From: Lentisphaerae bacterium RIFOXYC12_FULL_60_16
GTDB taxonomy: Bacteria > Verrucomicrobiota > Kiritimatiellia > UBA8416 > YA12-FULL-60-10
Assembly (NCBI GenBank): GCA_001803315.1
Contig: MHBQ01000047.1
Coordinates: forward strand, 862 to 33,742
Direction of reading: 5' to 3'
Length of the DNA: 32,881 nt
The notes beneath the pieces were generated by a model that was not told where the DNA came from, made no database searches, and was given only the letters and a program-made list of their open reading frames with translations. Position 1 is the stretch's first letter. Every line of letters begins with the position of its first letter. The translations under genes were made by a program, and so were the position numbers. Of the stretch, positions 23,975 to 31,393 are shown piece after piece.

Positions 23975-25036
23975 TCAGCGCCCGGTTGCCGCCAACTCGG
24001 CGGCGTTGTCGATCAGCCAGCTGGTAAAGTCCGCGGTGTAGTCGAACGTAGTGCGTTTGGGCTGACCGCTTTCGTCCTTTATACCTTCGCCCAGCATGTA
24101 CCCGTCGGGATGTTGATGATCCAGGATATATTGCATTTGGAGGAGGGCCTTGTCCAGGTACCGGGTATCGCCGGTGACCCGGAAGAGCCGGGCGGCACCC
24201 CAGGCATCCTTGCCGGCCGTGGTGAAGGAGAAAGCGTGTTCATGGCATCCTGCCAGGAAGTCGAAGATCTTGACGGCACCCTTGAAGTAGATGGACTTGC
24301 CGGTCAATTCGCTGATGGAAATCAGCAGGTTCATGGGCCAGCCCCATATCCAATAGGCCTGCTTGGGTTCAGCGGCGGCAATGCGGACGTAGGAATGATT
24401 CTTTTCAGGGACATCAGACAGATCCGTGATCAGGGTGCCGTCCGGGCGGCAACGGGACCAGAGGATGGAAGCATCCTTCTGGTTATCGAGCAGGCGCAAA
24501 ATCAGGTCGGCGCTCTGGATGGCCAGGTCCAGGCGGTTGCCCAGCAGGCACGACCAGCCGCCGACGGCGATCGAGTTGGAATCCATGATGCCGGTTTTCG
24601 AATTGACGATGGTGAGATAGCCGCCATGTTGAGTATCCCGCTGGGTGTTCATGAAATCCAGGATTTTCTGGGCAAGTCCAAACCACGTGAGGGCGGCGGC
24701 GCCGCGCATCAACCAGGCATTCTGGTATAATTGGCAGAAGACGGGACCATAACTCCCGGAACTCCGCACCTCCGGGGTGTTGAAAAAGTCACCTTTCAGC
24801 GACTGGAACCGTTGACAGGCGTAATTCATGAGGCGGGCAGCAGCCGCGGACTGGCCGGTGGCACGAAGTGAATAAACGCTCTTGTAGTAACAACCGATGT
24901 CGTCCGTATCGGGGAATGTGCCGTCCGGTCGGACCGCCTCACGCCCCTGATAATTGCCTTGGGGAGTCTGTTGAGCGGCCAGCCATGCGGTAGCCTTCCT
25001 GGCCGCGGTTTCGAGTTGTGCACTAGTGATGGTCAT
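23975..25036 (-). CDS. Alpha/alpha-barrel-like protein of unknown function
   Basis: A 353-aa helical protein with recurring helical hairpins and Gly/Trp-rich turns (AARKATAWLAAQQTPQGNY at ~11-29; DIGCYYKSVYSLRATGQ; GWPMNLLISISELTGKSIYF; DAWGAARLFRVTGDTRYLDK), typical of (alpha/alpha) toroids such as AGE-type epimerases, unsaturated glycosidases and terpene-cyclase folds. I see no motif that fixes the activity. It has no signal peptide, so it acts inside the cell. AGGAG lies 7 nt before the ATG. Within a sugar operon, a sugar epimerase or intracellular glycoside-processing role is the likely guess; the acidic pair DTDD (~44-47) and His/Trp in HSYVRIA and QAYWIWGWP could be active-site residues. 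Confidence 0.55.
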   Translation of the reverse strand: MTITSAQLETAARKATAWLAAQQTPQGNYQGREAVRPDGTFPDTDDIGCYYKSVYSLRATGQSAAAARLMNYACQRFQSLKGDFFNTPEVRSSGSYGPVFCQLYQNAWLMRGAAALTWFGLAQKILDFMNTQRDTQHGGYLTIVNSKTGIMDSNSIAVGGWSCLLGNRLDLAIQSADLILRLLDNQKDASILWSRCRPDGTLITDLSDVPEKNHSYVRIAAAEPKQAYWIWGWPMNLLISISELTGKSIYFKGAVKIFDFLAGCHEHAFSFTTAGKDAWGAARLFRVTGDTRYLDKALLQMQYILDHQHPDGYMLGEGIKDESGQPKRTTFDYTADFTSWLIDNAAELAATGR

Positions 25037-25066
25037 CGGCGGTCTCCTTATTCGACGGTTCTTAAG

Positions 25067-26008
25067 TTAACAGGTTGTAATGCGGTACCGGATCCATCCT
25101 TCGATGGCTTGTCCGGGTTTTGCGACCAGCATGCTGGCCACCTGGGTATGTCCACGGCTGACCAGATTGGGGGCGTTCGGGGTTGATGTCAGGTTCTCCA
25201 CGCACAGAAAATCGCGTCCCTTGGGCGCATATACAATCATGTGCGGGAAATGTTCACTGGCTTCGATGGTCAGCGTTTTCCGGATGGACCGGAAGACGAC
25301 TTCAGCGGTGTCGCCGGTTTTCCGGGGCCAGAAAACATTATCGACGAACAGCGATTCGATGCTCCGCAGGGTCCGCAAATCCATATCGGTTCCAGCCACG
25401 GGTTGATACCCACCGGTGGGTACCAGGTTTTCAAGGTCGAGCGTGTTGTCGCAGGGAATGCGGATTGACACATCCGCGCGTTTTCCGGGGATACGCCAGA
25501 AGGGGTGAATGCCGTATCCAAAGGGCAGGGGACGGGTGTCCCGGTTTTCAACCCGGAATCGGACTTCCAGCCCGTTTTCCAGCAGCGCATGGGTTACCGC
25601 GAAGCGATGTTTCCAGGGAAACCCCTCGTACACCGGATGTTGCTCCGTAACATCGATCCAGGAGGTTATACGGTCACCTTCGTTACGGTATTCAAAGGGT
25701 TCATCACGGACCAGTCCGTGAATGAAGACCGGTTGACCTTGCTTATTCTGCAGGATGGTACGGCCATCGAACGTGTACCGGCTCTGGTCGAGACGGCAGG
25801 GGGTGGGGTACATGTTGAATGCCCCGGTGAAACTTTCTTCGGGATTTTTCAGGAAACCGGATTCATCCCAGTGAATCAGTTCGTCATTCCCGGTCCGGAA
25901 GGATATCAGGTTGGCACCGGCCGACGGCGTAATACGTGCCTCGATCGGCATGGCTCCCGACCGGCTGATGGTTTGTGGGACAATATCTTTTGCACTGAAC
26001 CGACGCAT
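25067..26008 (-). CDS. Aldose 1-epimerase-like protein
   Basis: A 313-aa mutarotase-family protein (beta-sandwich). Family landmarks are visible: FIHGLVRD (first His region), FGYGIHPFWRIPG (the catalytic-type His in GxxxHPFW) and FLCVENLTSTPNAPN, which carries the Glu that serves as base in GalM. Such enzymes interconvert alpha and beta anomers of hexoses before phosphorylation. ATG 26008 was chosen because GAGAGGGG lies 7 nt upstream. The neighbouring galactokinase-like gene, 41 nt upstream in the operon, supports galactose or a related hexose as substrate. Confidence 0.82.
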   Translation of the reverse strand: MRRFSAKDIVPQTISRSGAMPIEARITPSAGANLISFRTGNDELIHWDESGFLKNPEESFTGAFNMYPTPCRLDQSRYTFDGRTILQNKQGQPVFIHGLVRDEPFEYRNEGDRITSWIDVTEQHPVYEGFPWKHRFAVTHALLENGLEVRFRVENRDTRPLPFGYGIHPFWRIPGKRADVSIRIPCDNTLDLENLVPTGGYQPVAGTDMDLRTLRSIESLFVDNVFWPRKTGDTAEVVFRSIRKTLTIEASEHFPHMIVYAPKGRDFLCVENLTSTPNAPNLVSRGHTQVASMLVAKPGQAIEGWIRYRITTC

Positions 26009-26049
26009 GTCTGCACCCCTCTCCGAATTAAACAAATTAATGGTATTGT

Positions 26050-27693
26050 TTATACATCCAGAATGCCGGCGCCGCCCACGGCGGAAACCACTTCGGCTTT
26101 TACGGGCAGACTTTGCGCCTGGTAATAATGCCGGGCAAGATGCTGAACCAGTTTTTCGGCAGCGTCTGCCTTGACCAGGGCGATCATGCTGCCCCCCAGG
26201 CCGGCGCCCACCAGGCCGGCGCCCATGGTGCCGGGCACTTGGAGCGCCAGGTCAACCAGCCTGTCGATTCCCGGAACGGATACGTTGTATCCACCCGGTT
26301 GCGCCCATACCTGGCTGCGTTCGCGCCGGGCTGGATCGGTCGATTCCGCATCGGCAATCAGGGCATCCATGCGGGCGTCGGAATAATCCTTGATCTCGGG
26401 CATCATCTTGCCCTGGCTGAGCCGGGCCACGCGGTCTCCGTCATGATGAAGACTGATCAACCGTCCGAACGTCGCAATATCACCCTTTTCGAGCAACGGA
26501 ACGACGAGTTCCGAACGCATGCATTCCGAGATGCCGTACATGCATACCTGGCGGATCTTGTAACCGTCCGCGGGTTCGCTATGGCTGCGGAACAGGTTGC
26601 GGATGTCGGTCTCAAGTTCCGGGAGCAAGTGGAGCAACTCGGCGCGCGTGGCGGTTTCCGGGAGGTTGCGGATGATCCGGAGGACATCGGCGGTGCTTAT
26701 TCCCAGCGTGGCGGGGTTGATGTCCCGGAGATGCTTCATCTTGTCCGCCAGGCGGGGATTCTGCTTGCGCGCGATCCAGAGGCCGAACGCGTAGGATGCC
26801 AGCGGTGTGTTGTACCCGTCCTTGGCGCCGGCCTGTTTCTTGGCTTCGACCAGGCTGTCAGCGAGTACCACCCGGTAGCCGGCGGGGAAGGGCACCACCT
26901 TGAGTGAAAAGGGGAAGGCGGTCATGTGGACGATGCTGTTGGGTTGTCCCATCCGGATCGCCGCGTGATCCCCGAAACCACCCCGGGTGCCGACATACCA
27001 TTCAGCCAGACCGCACTGTTCACAGAATGCCATCGGATCCATGGTGATGCCGTTACGGTGCATGATGGCCAGGGCGGCGGTCACAACCAGGCAGGACGAC
27101 GTGCTAAGCCCGGCTGCCGGTGGCACATTGTTGGCGACCATGACATTCATACCCTTGAAAGCCGGCGCCATGGTCCCATCCGGTCGTGTGTTCAGGTGTT
27201 GGAAGTAGAGAACACCGGCCCGGACATAGTTGGAGAACGTAATCCCGGGTTTGCCCTTGCGTTTTTCGAGCTCGTCATGACACCAGGCATCCCAGTTCTC
27301 GATGAATTTTCCCTTCGGCAGGCATTCGCCGATGGAAAAAGACTCTTCCGGGAAACGGTCCCCGTTGATATCGCGCAACACCACCCGGTCATCGTCCCGT
27401 GGTTCGACCACAAAAAAGGCTTCCTTGATGGCGATCGGATTGACACTTCCCCCCCGATGATCCACGTGCATCCCCAGCAGATTGATACGACCCGTGGATC
27501 GGACCACAAACACGTTGCGGTCGGATCCAAACGAACGGCCAAACTCCTGGATGGCCTGCCCGAGCAACTGGACGGGTTTGGAAATAAGATCGGATCCACC
27601 GTAGAGTGTCGCCAGTGCCTGTGAGAGGGGACTGGTGGATTCGGCGAGTTGTTGCTGCCATTCCCCGATGGAGTGCATACCCTGAATCTGCAT
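26050..27693 (-). CDS. GHMP-family sugar kinase, galactokinase-like
   Basis: A 547-aa kinase. The galactokinase signature is present but altered: GRINLLGMHVDHRGGSVNPI (~68-87) in place of GRxNLIGEHTDYxxGxxLP, so the sugar-contacting Glu is Met75. The ATP loop is NNVPPAAGLSTSSCLVVTAA, the catalytic-Asp region is GTRGGFGDHAAIRMG, and motif 3 is GAGLVGAGLGGSMIALVKAD. It is longer than normal galactokinase (~390 aa), with extra N-terminal and central sequence (SYAFGLWIARKQNPRLADKM onward). It should phosphorylate a sugar at C1, but because of Glu to Met the substrate may not be galactose. The start has AGGG about 9 nt upstream. It is the second gene of the operon. Confidence 0.75.
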   Translation of the reverse strand: MQIQGMHSIGEWQQQLAESTSPLSQALATLYGGSDLISKPVQLLGQAIQEFGRSFGSDRNVFVVRSTGRINLLGMHVDHRGGSVNPIAIKEAFFVVEPRDDDRVVLRDINGDRFPEESFSIGECLPKGKFIENWDAWCHDELEKRKGKPGITFSNYVRAGVLYFQHLNTRPDGTMAPAFKGMNVMVANNVPPAAGLSTSSCLVVTAALAIMHRNGITMDPMAFCEQCGLAEWYVGTRGGFGDHAAIRMGQPNSIVHMTAFPFSLKVVPFPAGYRVVLADSLVEAKKQAGAKDGYNTPLASYAFGLWIARKQNPRLADKMKHLRDINPATLGISTADVLRIIRNLPETATRAELLHLLPELETDIRNLFRSHSEPADGYKIRQVCMYGISECMRSELVVPLLEKGDIATFGRLISLHHDGDRVARLSQGKMMPEIKDYSDARMDALIADAESTDPARRERSQVWAQPGGYNVSVPGIDRLVDLALQVPGTMGAGLVGAGLGGSMIALVKADAAEKLVQHLARHYYQAQSLPVKAEVVSAVGGAGILDV

Positions 27694-27736
27694 AAAGGCG
27701 CCCTTTGTCTGTTAGGACCGGAAGTGACCGGTTTTA

Positions 27737-28723
27737 TTATTTGGATGAGAGTTCAAACCGTTGATTACGGTAGTGGACGGAGGGACCGGGCAAAGCGGCA
27801 AATTTCTCCGCTTTCAGCCCCAGGAGGCGGATTTGGTTCTCGAATCCAACCTGCCATAATTCAGTCTCGCTCAAGTATCCCAGGGATGCCAGGTGGTTCA
27901 TGCATTCCATCATGACGGCGTGGGAACCGGCCAGGCTCTGGGATTTTTCAGAATAGATCAGGCCGGTTTCGCTGATGGCGACGGGCAAGGTGCCGAAAAT
28001 CGTATATTTTCCGGGCGGCATGCCGGCCAGGGGCGATGCATCGCTGGTGACAATGAACCGGTTCGGGGTTTTGGACCTGAGCGCAACCTTGATCAGGTCT
28101 GCCGGCAGGTGGTGACCATCGGTGATGAACATTCCCGTAACGCGGTCATCGGCCAACTGCCACCAGAGGGGGTTTTCGTGACGGTGAATCTGGTTGGGGA
28201 TGCCATTGCCGACATGGGTGCACAGGCGTGCGCCCGCTTCGACGGCGCGTGTCAGGTCGGCATCCGTAGCCAGATGATGTCCGATGGAAACGGTCACGCC
28301 GCGTTTCGTTACATGGCTGATCAGGGCGTCGCATCCGGGACGTTCCGGTGCCACCGTGAGGATGCGGATGTTGCCTTCCGCCCATTCCTGGAAACGGTCA
28401 AAGGTGGCGATGTCCGGTGCCAGGACGTATTCCTTCGGGTGGGCGCCAACGGCCCCGAATTCAGGCGAGATAAACGGACCTTCAAGGTGGATACCAAGAA
28501 TATGCGGGCCGATTTCAGGATCTTTCATGGCCTTGGCAATGACGGCAAAATTCTTCTGGTACACCTCCGGATTGCCCGTGATGAGGGTGGGGCAGTATGC
28601 CACGGTCCCGCGCGCCCTGAGATCGAGTGTAATCTTGCGGACTTGATCGAGTGTCAACCCCGGTTCGGTGAAATCGATGCCCATCCAACCGTTGTTTTGA
28701 ATATCGACGAACCCCTTGGCCAT
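27737..28723 (-). CDS. nagA: N-acetylglucosamine-6-phosphate deacetylase-like protein
   Basis: A 328-aa amidohydrolase, first gene of the minus-strand operon. NagA removes acetate from GlcNAc-6-P. Key residues are conserved: Glu81 (GIHLEGPFIS), His149/150 (SIGHHLATDADL), His170 (CTHVGNGIPNQIHRHENPL) and the catalytic-type Asp228 (VTSDASPLAG). The opening GFVDIQNNGWMGIDF corresponds to the QxNG variant of E. coli NagA. It is shorter than most NagA (~380 aa) because the N-terminal beta-strands that normally precede the GFxD motif are missing. ATG 28723 has AGGAG 7 nt upstream, so this short start looks real. A close relative acting on a different N-acyl sugar is possible. Confidence 0.8.
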   Translation of the reverse strand: MAKGFVDIQNNGWMGIDFTEPGLTLDQVRKITLDLRARGTVAYCPTLITGNPEVYQKNFAVIAKAMKDPEIGPHILGIHLEGPFISPEFGAVGAHPKEYVLAPDIATFDRFQEWAEGNIRILTVAPERPGCDALISHVTKRGVTVSIGHHLATDADLTRAVEAGARLCTHVGNGIPNQIHRHENPLWWQLADDRVTGMFITDGHHLPADLIKVALRSKTPNRFIVTSDASPLAGMPPGKYTIFGTLPVAISETGLIYSEKSQSLAGSHAVMMECMNHLASLGYLSETELWQVGFENQIRLLGLKAEKFAALPGPSVHYRNQRFELSSK

Positions 28724-28778
28724 GATTGGTCTCCTTGCAGTGTTGCGTGGATCAAACCGGTGATGAAAACAAGCCGTG

Positions 28779-28806
28779 AGTATACGCTGCCCGCCCGCCG
28801 ATGCAA
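28779..28806 (-). promoter_or_regulatory. Probable promoter of the sugar operon
   Basis: On the minus strand TTGCAT (complement of 28801-28806) and TATACT (complement of 28779-28784) are 16 nt apart. The -10 box matches the sigma-70 consensus at five of six bases. Transcription would start near 28772, about 50 nt before the nagA-like ATG. Confidence 0.5.
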
Positions 28807-28830
28807 CCCGGAATCCATGGTTAACGGTTG

Positions 28831-28860
28831 TTGAAATCGAACGGTTGGTTATGCAATAAT
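28831..28860 (+). promoter_or_regulatory. Probable promoter of the ceramidase-family gene, with AACGGTTG direct repeats
   Basis: TTGAAA (28831-28836) and AATAAT (28855-28860) are 18 nt apart on the plus strand, a fair sigma-70 match, about 80 nt before the start codon. Two copies of AACGGTTG (28823-28830 and 28840-28847, 17 nt apart) flank and overlap the -35 box, and AACGGT recurs at 28875. They may be regulator-binding sites shared with the divergent sugar operon. Confidence 0.45.
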
Positions 28861-28941
28861 TTTTGCCATTCATGAACGGTAAACGGGCTGAATTCCGGCA
28901 GATGTGGACCCTACACGTTACCTGACAAGGAAAACCTGAAA

Positions 28942-30468
28942 ATGAACGAACTTAAAATTGGTTGGGCTTCACGCGATGTGTCGACGGGTAAACCCGTTAT
29001 TATCCCGGGCCAGTTTCATGCCCGTATTTCCCAGGGGGTCTTTGATCCGATTCTGGTCACGGCACTGGTGATCGACAATGGCGCCGACCTGGTCGCTTTC
29101 CTTTCTGCTGATATCGTGGTTATCCGATCATTCCTGTTGGACCGGATACGCGAGAAGGTTGCCGACCTGAATCCGGCCATTCCCGTCGCCAAGATACTTT
29201 TCAATGCGACACATACCCATACCGGTCCCACCACCTATGGCGATCAACCCTCGCAGCAGATGGGGTCTTCAACCGCTTCGTCGGATGAGTTTCCCCATGC
29301 CGGCATTGAGATTGCGTCGAGCAACGATTATTACAACTATTTCGTTGTGCAGGCGGCGGAGGCGATTGTTGAGGCATACCGGAAACGAACGGCAGGCGGT
29401 GTCGCCTACGGATATGGTTATGCGGTTGTCGCACACAGTCGGCGGGTTGTGTATTTTGACGATGTTTCAAAACGCCCGGGAGCTGTCATTAACTCCACGC
29501 ATGGTGTCAATGGCCATGCCCGGATGTATGGTGAAACCCAGGACGACCAGTTCAGCCATTACGAGGCGGGTGCCGATCATTTCATCAATCTCCTCTACAC
29601 CTTTGATGCGGCGGGCAAGCTCACCGGCGCCATTGTCAACGTTCCCTGTCCCTCCCAGAATTCCGAAGGCGAATGGAAACTCTCGGCCTCGTTCTGGAAT
29701 GAAGTGCGCGAAGCCATCCACGCCCACTACGGGAATATCTTCATCCTGCCGCAGGGTGCTGCAGGCGGTGACCTGGCCCCCCGCATCCTGCATTACAAGA
29801 AGGCCCAGGAACGTCGGCTGAACCTGAAGTATGGTTCGGAGCCCGAACCGATCAGTGAATGGAAGGCACGCAAGGATATTGCCGAGCGGATTACCTCCGC
29901 TTTTTCGGAAGTGTTGTCCTGGGCAAAGAACGATATCAAAACGGCCCTTCCCATGACCCATGTTGTCGAGACGGTTCAACTAAGCAAACGATTGATCACC
30001 GATGAGGAATACGCCTACGAGCAACAACAGCTGGACACGTTGCTCAAGACCGAATTCAAGAAGGATGGAACCCCGCGTGAGCGGCTGGTGCATGATTCGC
30101 AATTGGTTGCGGCTCGCAACCGGTGTCAGCGAATTCTAACCCGGTATGAGGAGCAGGCGAAGGAACCGAAACTGCCGATGGAGTTGCATGTGTTGAGGAT
30201 CGGCGAGATTGCCTTTGCCTCGAACCGGTTTGAACTCTACATGGATTTCATGCATCGCATTCAGGCGCGCAGTCCGTTCACGCAGACCTTCATCATCCAG
30301 CTTGCCGGAACCCCCGGTCCGGATGGCGGTACCTACCTGGCCACCGACCGCGGGGCGTGGGGGAAAGGGTATAGCGCAAGTCGGTACTGCAATATCGTTT
30401 CACCTCAAGGGGGGCAGGAACTGGTTGAGGATACGGTTCGGCTGTTGAAGGCGATCCATTCACCCTGA
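28942..30468 (+). CDS. Neutral/alkaline ceramidase-family protein lacking the nucleophilic Ser
   Basis: A 508-aa protein of the neutral ceramidase N-terminal family. The zinc-site motif NATHTHTGP (His91, His93) is conserved, and HGVNGHARMY (~190) supplies another candidate ligand. In true ceramidases the nucleophile is the Ser of GDVSPN; here the matching stretch is GGDLAPRIL with Ala279. Either the family branch uses another mechanism or the substrate is different. There is no signal peptide, so it should act in the cytosol, unlike secreted ceramidases; the C-terminal Ig-like domain of the classical enzymes also seems shortened. AGGA lies ~11 nt before the ATG. The radical SAM gene starts 7 nt downstream, and the sugar operon diverges from it. 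Confidence 0.75.
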   Translation: MNELKIGWASRDVSTGKPVIIPGQFHARISQGVFDPILVTALVIDNGADLVAFLSADIVVIRSFLLDRIREKVADLNPAIPVAKILFNATHTHTGPTTYGDQPSQQMGSSTASSDEFPHAGIEIASSNDYYNYFVVQAAEAIVEAYRKRTAGGVAYGYGYAVVAHSRRVVYFDDVSKRPGAVINSTHGVNGHARMYGETQDDQFSHYEAGADHFINLLYTFDAAGKLTGAIVNVPCPSQNSEGEWKLSASFWNEVREAIHAHYGNIFILPQGAAGGDLAPRILHYKKAQERRLNLKYGSEPEPISEWKARKDIAERITSAFSEVLSWAKNDIKTALPMTHVVETVQLSKRLITDEEYAYEQQQLDTLLKTEFKKDGTPRERLVHDSQLVAARNRCQRILTRYEEQAKEPKLPMELHVLRIGEIAFASNRFELYMDFMHRIQARSPFTQTFIIQLAGTPGPDGGTYLATDRGAWGKGYSASRYCNIVSPQGGQELVEDTVRLLKAIHSP

Positions 30469-30475
30469 CCGGCAG

Positions 30476-31390
30476 ATGGCCACTATCCCGCATGGTTCGG
30501 AAGCCCCTTCCGCCGATATCCTTAACCGGCTGGCGGCGCGGTTTCCTGTCACCACGGCTGTTGTCTTGAGAACGCTGGGTGAACCGGGAAAGGTTCAAAA
30601 GATCGTCGTCGGTCTTCACGACAGTTCTGCAATTGAAACCGTCATTATCCCCGCCGGTACCCGCCATACCGTTTGTGTTTCCACCCAGGTCGGCTGTCGG
30701 CGACACTGTTCCTTCTGTGCGTCAGGACAGCACGGCTGGGTCCGAAACCTGACTGCCGCTGAAATAGTCGATCAGGTGTTACTGGCCGCGCATCATATCG
30801 GCAGACGTCCGACCAATGTGGTTTATATGGGGGTTGGTGAACCGTTCGATAATTATGACGCCGTCATGGAATCCATTCCTGCCATCACGAATGATCACGG
30901 ACTGGCGGTCGGTATCCGGAAAATCACCATCAGCACCTCCGGTGTCATTCCGGGTATTGAACGTCTGGCACGGGAGCCCCTGCATCCGGAACTCTCGGTA
31001 TCGTTGCATGCCACCCGCGATGCGGTCCGGGACCGTCTCATGCCCATCAATCGCGCCTATCCGATACCCGATCTGATTCGTGCCTGCCGGGTCTACACCG
31101 AAACCACACGCCGGGTCGTCATTTTTGAATATACCCTTATCCGGGAGGTAAACGATTCCCTCCAGGACGCGCGTGAACTCGTGTCGATGCTCGGGGCGTT
31201 CCCCTGCCGGGTCAATTTTCTCACGCTCAATCCAATTCCTGAGTACGCCGAGAGTCCGTCGACGCGAGAAACCGCTGGAATGTTTATGGATCTGCTTGCT
31301 CAAAATCATATCACCGCCATGCTTCGTGAATCCAGGGGGGATGCACTGGGCGCCGCCTGCGGCCAGCTGCGTGTCGTAACCACCCTGTGA
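30476..31390 (+). CDS. RlmN/Cfr-like radical SAM RNA methyltransferase (short form)
   Basis: A 304-aa radical SAM protein. The cluster motif is Cys74-x3-Cys78-x2-Cys81 (GCRRHCSFC). Cys67 lies seven residues before it (CVSTQVGC), matching the RlmN Cys118 position. The C-terminal SRGDALGAACGQL carries Cys295, matching the methyl-carrying Cys355. RlmN methylates C2 of A2503 in 23S rRNA and of A37 in some tRNAs; Cfr methylates C8. The protein is about 70 residues shorter than E. coli RlmN at the N-terminus, where the RNA-recognising accessory domain normally sits. It begins 7 nt after the ceramidase-family gene. It is probably a paralogue with a different RNA target; a housekeeping RlmN elsewhere in the genome is expected. 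Confidence 0.85.
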   Translation: MATIPHGSEAPSADILNRLAARFPVTTAVVLRTLGEPGKVQKIVVGLHDSSAIETVIIPAGTRHTVCVSTQVGCRRHCSFCASGQHGWVRNLTAAEIVDQVLLAAHHIGRRPTNVVYMGVGEPFDNYDAVMESIPAITNDHGLAVGIRKITISTSGVIPGIERLAREPLHPELSVSLHATRDAVRDRLMPINRAYPIPDLIRACRVYTETTRRVVIFEYTLIREVNDSLQDARELVSMLGAFPCRVNFLTLNPIPEYAESPSTRETAGMFMDLLAQNHITAMLRESRGDALGAACGQLRVVTTL

Positions 31391-31393
31391 GAG

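Noticed and set aside
23933-24730. Long plus-strand frames opposite the sugar operon (also 26113-26907 and 27893-28834)
   Set aside because: They mirror minus-strand genes that have clear motifs and ribosome sites; the plus-strand products match no family pattern.
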